Assembly (NCBI GenBank): GCA_019614645.1
Contig: JABWDB010000002.1
Coordinates: 14,359,501 to 14,423,500, forward strand
Direction of reading: 5' to 3'
From: Stratiolaelaps scimitus
Taxonomy: Eukaryota > Arthropoda > Arachnida > Mesostigmata > Laelapidae
DNA length: 64,000 bases
Part shown: one piece after another, positions 13,601 through 25,659 of the stretch
How the letters are laid out: the number at the start of each line of letters is the position of its first letter
Numbering within the stretch: the first letter of the stretch is position 1
Notes under the pieces: generated by a model
The model's input: only the letters and a program-made list of their open reading frames with translations
What the model was told of the DNA's origin: nothing
Database searches by the model: none
Made by a program: the position numbers and the translations under genes

Positions 13601-15717
13601 TGCGAACTCGTAGTTCATCGGTTGGAAATCATTAACCTGGGATGCGGTCCACTGTGCCTGTAGCCCATGGAGCTGTCTCTGTTATGCTTAATACACACGT
13701 TTTGCAGTTTAGCAACAGTTGGCGTTATTAAGTCGTCAACGTATGTCTGGCAATATTGGTGTACATGGCGTATCTCATGGTGATCTGAATAGATCATCAA
13801 ATTTCGTTCCCTATTGAGCCAAACATCTGTCGCAATAAATCTTCGCTAAATCCAAATGGTTCGCATGTCAAGCAGCATAACAATTGGGTTGTCCCATCTT
13901 AACTTTGTCCAAGGTACAGAATGTTTGCTTCGAAGTGGAAGAACCGTTTGACAATTTACGTTTTGTCGTCCCATCTATAGTAGTAGCTAGTGTACAAGGC
14001 GGCAACTTGTTAGTGACCTACAAATACAGGGCTATCATGTACACCATATATATAATAGCATAGTGCAGTGTTAAGGAAATCTGTACCCTGGTCAGAGTGG
14101 TAGGGTTGATTGTCGTCGGGTTGACCACCACAGGGAGCTGTGGCAAAAATGTATCTGTCTTGGGCCTTAGGACTGAAAACCTCCTGCGCGAAAACATGTC
14201 CTTTCTATAAGGACAAGTATGAAACATTAGCCTAATCCCCGTTGTGGATGTAGCGATGAGTACGCAAACGTTCGGCTTGTCAATAGGTCCCCCCCACCAA
14301 CATAGTTCATTCAATCGAATGACACAGAGTACTTTCTTGAGCGGCAGCGCTACAATACAAGTGCTTAATAACGAAGTGTATTTAATAAGTTGTAATTAAT
14401 AAATAATAAATGTATTTATTAATTACAACGAATTCGCTTTCCGTCGCATGGCCTCCTTCCATTTCGTGTGGATAGTGAGGGGGTTTCTAAATTTCTATGG
14501 AGGCTACAATTCGTATCACTCGCTTCTTACGATGCCGAGTCTATTTCCGTACGCCGTCAATCCACGCTGCTGGATAACCTCAATTGACAAAAAAAAAACG
14601 AGCTACCAGCAACGAGGAGGCGAATACTTGAAAGTAAATCAGTCATGTTCCATTGACACTTCCTGTATTTCAAACCCTGCCCTCACTGAAAGTAGAACGA
14701 CTGGAACTGTGAACAACACGTGCCTCATAAATTCTGCCAATGTTTACCTGTACGCAATGTTAGGTGGCCGTTGGTTGAATGAACAGCTACAATCATATTT
14801 GATTTCGACGTACACGGCAACAATACAGTCTTGTCTAAACGAATCAGCCGGCTCGTTTGGGGACGTACACCCCCAAATGTGTAGAGACAAGCTCGAATGT
14901 GGTTGATGTCAGCCGTCTATATTCAAACGGTGTACAGTTGGAAGATTGATTTTGATTTCTCACTAGTTATAACGATCATAATTCGATTGTGTTTTCTTGT
15001 CTCTCCGTGACACGTACCCCGATCACTATCCCGCCTAACATGTGCGCCTACTAACTATCTGTCTCTACAGCTTCTGTCCAACGGATGCCAAGTTCAGCTC
15101 ATGCTCCGACGACGGCACCGTCCGAGTGTGGGACTTCCAGCGATGCTTCGAGGAGCGGATTCTCCGAGGTCACGGAAGCGATGTCAAATGCGTTGATTGG
15201 CACCCGCAGAAGGCGCTTATCGTGTCGGGATCGAAGGACTCCCAACAGCCCGTCAAGCTGTGGTGCCCGAAAGTCGGCCGCAGCGTCGCCACCATTCATG
15301 CGCACAAATCCACTGTAGGTGTCACGCGTGCAAAGGAGACACTGACGGAACTCCTCAGTATAAGACATGCTTCTTTTGGTTTGTTGTGTCAAATAAAGTT
15401 TCGTGTATATTGTGTTCATATGAAAGACAAGGCATAGTTAAATCAATGTGTTGCCTATCTTGCCTTGCTCTCCCCCCATAGACATTCTAGCAAATAGAAG
15501 ATGTTTAATGAGTTGGATTTTTGCGGATGTCACACGCTCTCTTGCAGGTTATGGATGCCCGCTGGAATCAGAACGGACACTGGCTGCTGACAGCGTCACG
15601 GGATCACCTCATCAAACTATTTGATGTCCGGAAACTCAATGTTGAATTGCAAACGTTTCGTGGGCATAAACGAGAAGCATGCAGTGAGTAGGGATCAGCG
15701 GTGTGGTCGAAATATTC

Positions 15718-15749
<32 letters not shown>

Positions 15750-17883
15750 TTTTTTTTTGAGATAGTCGTTGGTGTGAAATGTTTCTATCTGAGCTGTACT
15801 GTACGGCTGGCCATGGCTTCACAATGTTCTCATTTGAGCGTTCGTATTTATCGAAGTAACAACGACTATTCTACTCCGTACTACAATTATTGTCAGTATT
15901 CTAATGCATTACGTACGCGTTTTGTCTCGTTACAGCGATCGCGTGGCATCCTGTTCATGAGGACATCTTTGCCAGCGGTGGCTCCGACGGCTCGGTAATG
16001 TTCTGGGCCGTAGGCAGTGATAAGGTAAGTGAACGCAAAGGGTGCACACTGCATCGATAGCTGAACTCTTATCGAGTGGACAATCTCATGTGCGATTCAC
16101 TATTTTCTACCAGATGTATTATTCAACGCTTTATCGTCCTGCGAGAAATCGAATTTACCCCAATTCAGGCCTCCCGGTCTGTTAAGAATCCCTAAATCGT
16201 CTCCATAGTTCTCTCCGCAAAGGGGAACGCTCGTCCATCAGCTTGTTGCCTTTGGGACGCCGTAGCAAATCGCCGAGAGGCGCAGCGTCGTTTGATTCTC
16301 TCACCGTTTCAAATCATTTCAGGAATTGGGTGGGATGGAACAGGCCCACGAGTCGTGCGTATGGTCCGTGGCGTGGCATCCCGTTGGTCACATCCTCTGC
16401 ACGGGTTCTAACGACCACACAAGGTTGTCACGAATTTACCGCTTTACGCCGAATATCCATAATGCGTTTTTCTATATACCTAGCCAGAACATTCTGCCTT
16501 TAGTTCGGTGCGAGATAGTTGACCTTACGGTTTGAGCGATGCAAGACAATATTTTTCTGTTTCGTAGAAAAAGGTCATATCAAAATCTAGTCCAATGTTA
16601 ATTGTACACTGACACCGTTCGAGTGAAACGAGCTGAGTTTCGTTGCTAATGTCGATTGTTGGTGTTCGATGTTGTGTTCGACTTCGAATATTTGCGCTTT
16701 GTAAATGTTTTGCAGCAAATTTTGGACGAGAAATCGACCCGGCGACAAAATGCGTGATCGATACAACTTGAACACTCTGCCTAGGGGGGGCAACGCGATG
16801 GCTGGCGACGAGGATGACGAGGACGGAGGAGGTCGGGCACAGGCTGCCCCCGAGCCAAACATTCCCGGCATGGGCATTGACGCCGAACAGCTGCAGCGCC
16901 TCAAGGAAGGCTCAATCCCTGGACTAGACGATGACAAGCCACAGAAGAAGACGCCTCATTCAAAGCCTATTCACAAAGGATTCCAGCAACAGTGGCTGGA
17001 GAATCGAGCACCCGTCGTGTTTCAGCAAACGGGCGAGGAGCAGCCCCCTGTTGACGGACAGGCTCCGCCGAACAGCAACAGCTCGTCTGCCTCTATCATG
17101 AACAACAACAACAACAATAGCAACGCGGCAACCAACAACAATAGTAATAATAATAATGGTCACGCAAACAGCCATCCGATGATGGTACCACCGCAGCAGT
17201 TTGGTCATCCGGGCATGCCGCCACACGGTGTACCGTCCGGAGCTCCGCCTGGCTGGCCTGAGGGTGGCCCGCCTCCCGGCATGAACATGCCACATGGGCC
17301 ACCTGGTCAGCATCCGGGTTATGGGCCACCGCCGCCGGGCCACATGCATATGCCAATGGGTCCGCAAGGCTTCATGGGCCCGCAACAGGGCCAGCAACAA
17401 CAGCAGTTCCATGGAGGTCCGCCACACCATGGTGGGCCGCATCCTGGAGGTCCGCTACATCAGATGAACTGGATGGGCCAACAGGGACCGCCACAAGGCC
17501 CGCCTGGACCCCATCAGGGACCACCGTCACATCCTGATCAAGCATCCTCCTGGCAGCGTCCTCCCGGGCCAATGAACGACGGACATTGGGGCCCAATGGG
17601 TAGCAGCGACGGAAACGGCCCAATGGGTGGAGGAGGGATGGGAGGCGACTGGATGCGTGGAGGTCATGGACCGCCTCACGCACCGCCTGGTGGTCAATGG
17701 GGCCAGCCACCTGCGCCAGGTCCCGGTGGACCTATGTGGCCCCGAGCAAGAGGTCGAGGCGGCGGACCCATGCAAGGTGGTCGAGGACCACCCCATAATC
17801 CGATGGGTGGAGGAGCTCCGCCGCACGGGGCCGGTGGACATCACTGGCCTGGACCAAACGCCGGCGGTGGAACGTGGAGATAG
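7640..17883 (+). CDS. WDR33: WDR33, WD40 subunit of the polyadenylation specificity factor
   Basis: WDR33 is the CPSF subunit that, with CPSF30, recognises the AAUAAA signal during nuclear mRNA 3'-end processing. Ten coding exons splice in phase: 7640-7776, 8302-8464, 8700-8873, 9131-9226, 9894-10045, 15071-15314, 15548-15683, 15936-16024, 16323-16423 and 16716-17883, giving 819 codons. The N-terminus is His/Gly-rich. Next comes [10 protein letters not shown], then KCPVF, the hallmark of the family, and a run of WD40 blades including [61 protein letters not shown] and [17 protein letters not shown]. The last exon encodes an acidic stretch, an Asn run and a long Pro/Gly/Met-rich tail ending RGRGGGP. 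Human WDR33 is much longer because of its collagen-like tail; the length here is close to insect forms. Intron 5 is about 5 kb. The start is the first in-frame ATG of the first recognisable exon; a further upstream noncoding exon is possible. Confidence 0.96.
8137..8209. repeat. Minisatellite, 20-bp unit, about 3.7 copies
   Basis: The unit atgacagataagcagatata is repeated head to tail with a single substitution in the third copy (atacgc for ataagc). It lies in intron 1 of WDR33, about 90 bases before exon 2. Confidence 0.92.
12358..12389. repeat. Perfect 14-bp inverted repeat with a 4-base loop
   Basis: Left arm accaagcagctccc (12358-12371), loop cagt, right arm gggagctgcttggt (12376-12389). 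The arms pair without mismatch and are GC-rich compared with the surrounding intron, so the transcript would form a stable hairpin. The function is unknown. Confidence 0.9.
14389..14429. repeat. Perfect 17-bp AT-rich inverted repeat
   Basis: Left arm gttgtaattaataaata (14389-14405), seven-base spacer, right arm tatttattaattacaac (14413-14429). It is a perfect palindrome inside WDR33 intron 5. It may be a collapsed terminal inverted repeat of a small transposable element, or a chance AT-rich palindrome. Confidence 0.85.
15718..15748. repeat. (TA)n microsatellite
   Basis: About 15 TA units followed directly by a T run, in WDR33 intron 7, just downstream of the donor at 15684. Confidence 0.9.
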
Positions 17884-20415
17884 ATTACTACCACTATTAT
17901 TATTATGACTATATTACTAGATTCGTCTGTGTCAGTCAGGTGGACGAATGTATGATAGTGTCGTTGCTTCTGGATATTAGGGCGTACTGGCCAGCCGCAG
18001 GGAGACTGACGAAGGGAATTAGCTAGCTATACTACCCGCTAGACTCTCTCTCTGTTGCATTATCCTTTAGGAGCAGGGAACAATCAGTCGGATAGCAACG
18101 GATCTACCGCACGCCAGGGTAGAAATCCACCTGGTCTACATTTGTCCTAACGAATTCTATAATCATATACATTGTACATTTGTGCCATTGACGTAAGACT
18201 CAATGAAGCGGATTAAACGCGACGTCTCGTAAGCACACGCGTGAGACCTATATAGAGTTAAGACGTAGATAAGAAGTGTAGTAGCGAGAACGGACGATGA
18301 TAGGAAATACGTGTATTGGTGTCGACGCAGAACAACGCTATATTAATGAATGTATTGAGAGACAGAACGTACCCGTATCATAATGGCAAGGCTGACTGCG
18401 AAAATGGTGTATGATCGTTGTTTGTGTTACAACCACTACGAATAGTATTAGTACTATGGCCGGTACTACTATGAAAACAAGAAGAACATTGCAGGAGCCT
18501 GCTTCTCGCGAGAGAGATAGTCGTATACAACGGCGGTGATGCGCGATCAGATTGCCTTTCCTTTGCGCGAGCTCAAATATACGACGTTAGAGCGATAGAG
18601 AGAGAGAGAGTATTGAGTCCAGTAGAAATAGATAGATGATAGACTGATTAATGAGTAATTAATGAGGACCGGGGGCAGGGGGTAGCGGTAACGTGTGGTT
18701 ATCTCAAATGCGCACAGCGAAATGATTAATGATGTTGGAGAGTTTGTTTGACACAGACACACAATGTTAGCCGAAGGTGATTATGACGATGATCATTATT
18801 ACTATTATATTAAAGACGAAGCGAACCGATACACATACAACAGAAAAGAGGAAGGAGAGAACTTTCTTCAAAGATTTTTCTGTCTGGGAGGGAAGTGGGA
18901 TCTTTCTGTACAAACGAATGTATAGGTTGAATGTATTATTATTATTTTTCTTATTATTATTATGATTACCACCGTTACACTACGACTTCCGCTACCATTA
19001 CAACAACAATCAGTTCCACTCATCCTATGAGCGCAGCTTAACAACGACAGCACTGCACAACAGTATAAGTATGCTGGGATGTTTTTGTTTCAGTTCCCCT
19101 TGTTCACCACGTATACGTGTGCTATTATTGTGTTAATGTTACCCTAGCTGCGTTCGTTGTATCCGCTCGCTACACGTTCAATAAGGCAAGCAGCTGGTAG
19201 GCACACACCAAAATGATGAGCATCCACATCAGTGGGGAGGAAAATTGCCCATTCGTGTCGAGAGATTGTATTTACATCGTGACTGATAGCAGCAACAGCA
19301 GCAGCAGCTATTAAACACTGAACACGCCTTAGCTAAGTCGCGTAGGCAGAGAGGGAGCCAAACATCTCGGAGGTTGAGTCGAAATTAGCGAGAGAGAGAC
19401 AGAGAGAGAGAGAAAGAGGGAAGTGGAACGAAGAGTTAGAGGAGGAAATGATGAAGGGTGAACTCTAAGAGAATTGAGAGAAATCGAAGAAAACTATCCC
19501 GCGGATGGTGGGTGAATAACAGAGGAATAAGAGAAATACGAAGAAGAAAAATAATAATAATATTAATGAAACGGAACGCACGATTTAAACAATTCAAACA
19601 ATAAATAACAAGTCTGCTCGTGATGATTTCTTAATTAGTGTCTTGTGTTAATTTTGTTAGTTTTCTGTGTTGGATGCGTTTCATGGTGCAAGTGTGTGTG
19701 TATGCGCGTGCGAGATACTGACTAATGACTGACCACAAGAATATACTAATTAGGGGGGGGGGAGATATAGCTAAGTATTAATAATTACGTAACGACGCCA
19801 ATGACTACGACGCTTTTTGCACACGAGTTATTTATTATTTGTGTCTCACTCTTCGCTGTCTTTTGCTATGCATCACAGTTATGAATAGAAGTATACCCTA
19901 TTGGATATAATGTCGATATAGTTATCCATAATTGTCACTGCTCTGCCAATCGACCACGACTGTCCTGATCTTGACCATGTGTATTGATCTCTGTTAGGCT
20001 ACAACGTTTGACAAGCTGTGCATATGTGACAACCTCTACTTTTGACATGCGTCAATGAACCGCGCAATAGCATTACAGAGATAAAGTTGATTGTGATGGT
20101 ATAACATCACATAATCTTAAAGGGAGTGTCGGGTATGATCTGGTGGATTGGGTGGCTCTGTATTGCTTTCGATGCAAATTCTTTGCTTGAAGATGGATTA
20201 CATCCTCGAAGGGATATAACCAACGCATTTGCTTGTGCAATGGAGCTCGCATTAGAGGCAAGGCCCGTCCTTCCCCCATGGATTTCTCGCCTATTCGCCG
20301 GCCGTTACGGCAGCAACCGTTGCTCTAACTGATGGATGGAGGGGTGGGAGTCTGCCTCTCGTTGGTAGGCGAGCCCGATACGATATTCGGTGGCCGTCGT
20401 AGGTCGTCGTTACTA
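17884..20415. other. WDR33 3' UTR and convergent spacer
   Basis: There is no coding signal. WDR33 (plus) and the cis-prenyltransferase-like gene (minus) are convergent here. The region is rich in GA runs (18595-18612, 19390-19420) and ATT/AAT runs (18945-18965, 19550-19565). An AATAAA at about 19601 is a candidate poly(A) signal for WDR33; the T-rich plus strand further right could serve the opposite gene. Where each transcript ends cannot be decided from sequence alone. Confidence 0.45.
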
Positions 20416-22853
20416 TTACGACGAACGAAAGTTTAGAGAGAATCTCTTCTGAGTCGCTGGCGATGGAGGTGCATCGAGACGTCGGGGCAAACTGTTGTGC
20501 TTGGGCGCGACTGGGGCGGTTATTTGCGGGACAGTCGCGGCACTCGGGGCCGCCTTGGGCGCCTCTTGAATCGACAGCAGTGGCCGCTCCAAGGCGAGCA
20601 GTTGATTAAGCTCCTGTAGAGAGAGAGAGATCATGCAGCGCAGATGAGTTTTATCTATGGCCACTTGTAACGATAATATTCATTATGATTTTAATGTTGT
20701 AACAGTAATTCTTACGCTTACCCGTCCAAGAGTTTCATAAGATAGCTCGAATAGAATTATTATTATTATTATTATGATACTGTTAGCAAGGTTGTTTTTT
20801 TAAGAATCGGAAAACGCGTGTTTTTTTTTAAAAATTGCTACATTTCATCAAGTCGATTTTTCGAGTTTTTTAAATTTATTTCCCTCAACAGCCATACAAC
20901 ACTTTATCGGTATAACGTTAACCAACCCAAAATGGACACTTCGCTTTTTGCTGCATGCTCCCGGCCATTCGCCTATCAGACATGTACTTCTCGGTGCTTA
21001 TCCGTACGCATCATAGCGTTAAACCTACCTGGTGTCTGCTAAGCTCTCGAACCTTCTCGAACTCCCGTTTGCGGCCCTCCGACAGAATGTTGCAGAACAT
21101 CGACGATTCCCTCGGCAGAGCCCTCTGTCGTCGCTGATAAAACATGCAAAACAAGAGGATAATGTGTCGATCTCGTTAGCAAAGTAGCAGAGTGCTAGCT
21201 GTTTTTGGGAGGGGTGGATGACCCCCAGCCCTTTTTCCCTTGGACACCTCTAGGCATTTATCAAGGCATTATCATGGGAAATAAATGGAAAACATAGGGA
21301 AAAAGGGACTTCTATTCGAATCACAACCCGTAGTACAACATGCGTGAGCTGAAAGTAAGCTAATGATTGTTTTCAATTATTGTCTCGGTTGATGCTACGC
21401 CTTTGCTTTATTGGGCCACCCTCGGCGTCATCGGTTATGAAATATGATGTCTTACTTGCTGAAGGATTGCATGATTCTTTTGGAAATCCAGAAGCGCCTT
21501 AGCGTATGTCCAGAACGCAAGATCCGGCAGGCGATCCTTGATGAATAGATTGTACACGAACGATCGTGTCAAGATTTTTATTGGCAAAGATCTCCCGAGC
21601 GTGGCGTACAGCGAGCTGACATCTGACGTTTTGATGTACACGTCCGCAGGTGAGGGCATTGAGCCCATCAGCTGTCTCCCCAAGAAGTCATGGGTCAGAT
21701 CCCTGCCGAGAGAATCAGTTCGATTAATCACTTCGATACCGCCGTTTTCCGTGTCCACTTTATAGTCAGCGACATCCGACTACCGTGTTCGTGCTCACCC
21801 GATCATTTCTTGGGCATAGCAAACGATCGCGAATATACAATTCTTTTTCTTGTTTCTTTCAATGAATACTTTCTCATTTACTCCTGAAACCGTTGTTTTT
21901 TTTAGCGGAGTGCTACTTACTCGGATCGCAATTTTCCCTGAACGAGCGCTTTGCTGACATCGGCAATAGCAACGGCCACGTCGTGTTTCGCCGCATCCCC
22001 TAATGTCATATTTGCCCGGAGCCTGCTCAGATGAAAGCGAGACCAGGGAGGCATTTTCGACTAGTAATTAATTATAGTTAGGCACCGAGAATAAGGCGGA
22101 ACAAGTTGATAAGCTGAGCTTAGTTGCACTGAGACACACGAAATATCTCTTTCGAAGCTCGATTTACCCAACAATAAAGGTAAAGGTAAAGGTAAAGGTA
22201 ATATGTGGTGTAATATGTGGTGTATTCTTTTGTGATCAGATATATCGAAGTGTTGTCTTACTTGTGGTTGGTCTCGGTACGATGTTCAACTCTTGCGATG
22301 AGCCTTTGTATGTCCTCGGGAAGTTTTTCAAGGTCACCGAAGGCACGGACACGTACCCCGTGCTTATCTAGTTCGCCTCTAAAAAATCGACAAAATGGCT
22401 GAGTTAAATTGAATTCACGTTCGGCGATCGCAAAAGATTCGACGCCAGATACACACTTATCTAACTTGAGCGTCTGACGCACTATTCTAAACAAGTCCTT
22501 TAATTTTGGACAATTCACATGTAGCCAAGGTTGCGTTTGTGTATACGAGCTGACGTTGGAAATGCAAAATGGCTGATTAAGATCGTTTTAAACGCTCGGT
22601 ATCGCTGACAAGAGAAGCGCAGAAATAGAATTTAGCTCAAACTATAATTCTCTTCTAAGTAGAGATTGAATTTCAAAGAGATATTAGTGGCTGGCCTAAA
22701 TCCGAACCAGATACTCTTTATTAGTAGGTGCCTCTCTGGTATCGATTTTTCCTGCAATAGCCTACAGTGGTATGCTATGACAGACTTCGGCAAATCTTTG
22801 GGGACAGAGTATTCGTATGCATCTTTCTCCTGACTTCCTAGAACCTCCTTCAT
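20416..22853 (-). CDS. Divergent cis-prenyltransferase (DHDDS-like), active-site motifs altered
   Basis: DHDDS is the catalytic subunit of dehydrodolichyl diphosphate synthase, which builds dolichol for protein glycosylation at the ER. Minus-strand exons, in transcript order: a piece ending 22262, then 22022-21921, 21702-21456, 21133-21029 and 20613-20416. All downstream junctions keep phase. The first reads HGVRVRAFGDLEKLPEDIQ followed by RLIA, a near match to the family block HGVxxRVLGDLxxLPxDLQ. The third ends LPDLAFW...LLDFQKNHAILQQ, matching the WPEYTFW...FQMNHSVLQ end of human DHDDS. However, the substrate-binding RTSGE motif reads KTSDVSS, and the FAYTSRHEI block reads TLGDAAKHDV. The 5' end is uncertain: sequence to about 22500 fits the preceding helix-strand (FAIAERE), and 22853-22632 holds LPKSVIAYHC, which may be the degenerate DGNRR strand. 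The C-terminus is a basic helix plus an Ala/Pro-rich tail. It could be a pseudoenzyme, a diverged paralogue or a decaying copy; intact splice phases argue against simple decay. Confidence 0.72.
22176..22200. repeat. Hexamer tandem repeat (ggtaaa)n
   Basis: Four head-to-tail copies of aggtaa/ggtaaa in an intron of the cis-prenyltransferase-like gene. Each copy contains a GTAA donor-like string. Confidence 0.85.
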
Positions 22854-23639
22854 GGTAAGTTACCACGTTGCTTGAGGCATGTCAAAAGAACCGCAACCGT
22901 CGAGGGAACTGATCAAGAAACTAACGAACGGTCGCAATTTGGTCTGACTCTACGATTCGACAGGACGAAGTTTCAGGAAAGGAATAGTCTGCGTTACTGG
23001 CAGATGCGTGGACCAACAAAAGTGTGTTGCATAAAATCTCACCGAGTGAGAGAGTGTCGATCTCAATCGTAGCGCATATTATGCAATTTGTGCAACTCTC
23101 AATCAGAAATGACCATAGCATAGTGTGATACCCACCGACAGAAACAGCTCGTCATTTCTCTCATAAATGAGCATAATCACGCCTTCATGCGGCTCGTTTG
23201 CGTATAGATTAGTGGCATATATGAGACTATTTCAATGCCCCACAACGATAGTTCCCTATCTGATGCAGCCGCTTCGTCTGGTGGAAGAACATCGTGTTGC
23301 ACAGGTTCGGACTTTCGAAGAACAACTGAAACCAATGGCTCTAGATCTGGCTACATTGGGATAAATATACAGGCAACTGCCAACACCATGGAACGGTGTT
23401 TTTCCTCCTGTCTCGATGAATACCATCGAAACTGATTCTCGACTCTGCCATCAGGTCCGACTGGCCACCCCCTGGAGGGATCGCGAATAAATGTTCAGAA
23501 GATCAGACGCCAGTAGACGGCCGATTCGCCGTTTCGTCGAGTTTCCTTGTTCGAACGCGTCAACATTTGCATTATCAGCACCAGCAGCTTCATGATGATG
23601 ACCGCGACCACAGCATGTTTCGTTGAGGCAGTGCGTCAG

Positions 23640-24623
23640 CAGTGACGTCAATGAATAGGCGTCGTTCGAAGGCGGCCACGTCTCCCTCTATCGTGTGCAT
23701 ATAGAAATATGGCATGCTCGTGCAGAAAATCCAATTGAAATAGCTGCTATACACATCGTATATGATGCTCTCACAGTACACGTACAAAATGCCGAAATAT
23801 CTCGAAGTCGATCCTGATTTTAGAAGCTCTCAAAATTCAATATGTTCTTCCGTCGACTGTAGAAAACTATATTTCTCCCCCTGACCGTCGTCTCCCATAA
23901 GAGCTACTCATTGATCGAGTCGGAAATCAGCTGAGACGGACAAATGCGAGTTGACGGATTTCACTATTAGGTAGACGAAATAGGTAGACTTCTATTAAAG
24001 CTCTGAAAATGAGGCTCTGCGACTTACCCGAAAATGAGGCAGTTCTTCAGAGTTTCTCTAAGTCCCTTATAGAACGACTGCATATCATGGCGGTTTCGCG
24101 GCGGAAATTTCTGGAGAAGTTGTGTGGTAATCTCTTCTGAGCCCAGCTGTGATGCGAGAGATAGTATACGCCAGGCAATGTTCATGTCAGCTTCTACGAC
24201 GTCCGACGAGGACACCTGCCTAGAATATAGAGCTGCTATTTGAGTTATCGATTGGTGACACCGTTATTAATGAATGGCTTACATCTCGACAGGTGGTTTC
24301 TCTGCAAAACAGTTCCGCTATAAATATTTCAATGTGCTACGAAGATTGGACGAAACCAACTGATTTTTGAGAGTTAGATCTCAAAAAATGTAAACATATG
24401 ATAACTCAGCCAGGTAAATATGATACACATTATGAGATGCGCTCCGTTGTTACGATCTGCTTGCCACTGCTGGTTGATTCTAATCACCTGATAAAATCTT
24501 CCTGGGTAGAGTCAAGCACCAGAACAACATGTTTTGGTTGCACTCCGTGCGAGAGTAGCCACATCACCCATTTTTCCAATGTGCCCGGCCTGTAAATTTC
24601 ACGATCATAAACCTAGTGAGTAA

Positions 24624-24663
<40 letters not shown>

Positions 24664-25134
24664 GGCTTTATGCGATGAGCGCATCTATGTTGATACGTCA
24701 ACAAATAGACATGCTATCCAGTACGTGTGTGATAGGTAAGGTGCACTCACGAAAGGGAACTTTTTGTATTTAATGATTCCTCAAACAGGGGCACAAGCGT
24801 CTCATACAACACATCGTGTTTGACAACCTCGATCTTGCCAATTCGCCTCAACTTCTGGCGGCAGACAACGATTACTCACAAATGAGTGTGTACAGCGAGT
24901 CAGCAGGTGAATAATGAAAGTGGCTTGCTGTGCGAGCACTTATATTAACACTTGCTGTCAAGAGTCCCTGTAGGGAGTGTAAATTTGTACACGTATATAT
25001 TTGTTACGTCCAAATATGACTGTGCATACGCAAGGGATGCATTGAATGACGGTAGAAACACGTAATATAGTTCATTATATGCTGAATACATTTCTATCCA
25101 ACGACGAATGTACTTGGAATAACTTTTAAATGTA
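23640..25134 (-). CDS. Possible second cis-prenyltransferase-fold gene (partial model)
   Basis: Several minus-strand segments look like exons. 25134-25008 reads KYIRRWIEMYSAYNELYYVF. A second, from about 24868 to 24752, includes KHDVLYETLVPLFEES and joins the first in phase. A third, about 24624-24505, reads LEKWVMWLLSHGVQPKHVV then LVLDSTQEDF. Then 24230-24020 includes EADMNIAWRILSLASQL, and a segment near 23690 reads MPYFYMHTIEGDVAAFERR. The last can be laid over the C-terminal helix of the neighbouring gene (LPDLAFWTYAKALLDFQ) and of NUS1 (LPSHLNISYEDFFSAL). The order is compatible with a cis-prenyltransferase fold, catalytic or NUS1 type, but each match is weak and no catalytic motif is present. 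A start codon was not fixed; an ATG frame beginning MFDRLKSLVFGSK near 25288 is one candidate. It may instead be an unrelated gene or a degenerate duplicate. Confidence 0.33.
24626..24660. repeat. (TA)n microsatellite
   Basis: About 17 TA units between two candidate minus-strand exons. Confidence 0.9.
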
Positions 25135-25659
25135 CTAGTATTATATATATATATATATATATCCAATCACAAAATCAAAAATCATTTCGACCGCATCAAG
25201 GAGAACTCCACCCTATGAACATAAATACTTTTTACACTCCGAGAGTATCACGCTGGGTTCCTCCGTCTTCGAGCCAAATACGAGCGATTTCAACCTGTCG
25301 AACATCGTTCGCCCTATCACTCCCGTGCTCCACAGGAACTGAGTCACTCACTGAGCCGCCCCAATACACCACAGCCTGTGTGAGCAGCAGCACTGCCTGC
25401 TATCAACAAGTCGAACCAGAGAAGAACAGACTCAAGTTGTTCACCGACACGAAGCGAACCGTGTTCGTTCTGGTTATGATATCACAATGTCACTCGAAAG
25501 TCGGTACGTTCACGTTTACCCAGTCCTGTGGACTGAGACGTATTCAAGTTTTTATCAATGCACTCGGGCCACCTCAGAAGCTGCCTAAACGCGCTCGCTG
25601 CAATAACCCGATTCGTTAGCAAGGCAGTACCAGCAGCAGCGCCCGCCACCGGAGTGGAC

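Larger units (their letters stand above)
10046..15070. other. WDR33 intron 5, AT-rich, with degraded repeats
   Basis: This 5-kb intron separates the exon ending in HKEAVRGI from the one beginning [10 protein letters not shown]; codon phase is kept across it (2 bases + 1 base). It holds two clear inverted repeats (12358-12389 and 14389-14429), a recurring short phrase ccgaaaaataaaggc (near 10710, 10840 and 11350) and weak open frames. One of these, on the minus strand near 13.7 kb, includes TYVDDL, reminiscent of a reverse-transcriptase catalytic motif. No nested gene is supported. Confidence 0.6.

Noticed and set aside
14448..14906. 152-codon plus-strand open frame in WDR33 intron 5
   Set aside because: No known family and irregular composition. 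It lies inside a well-supported intron with no splice context of its own.
25215..25619. 134-codon plus-strand open frame
   Set aside because: Two other plus frames and one minus frame are also open here, and this frame has no homologue. The more protein-like readings are in other frames and are discussed with the WD40-like and prenyltransferase-like entries.
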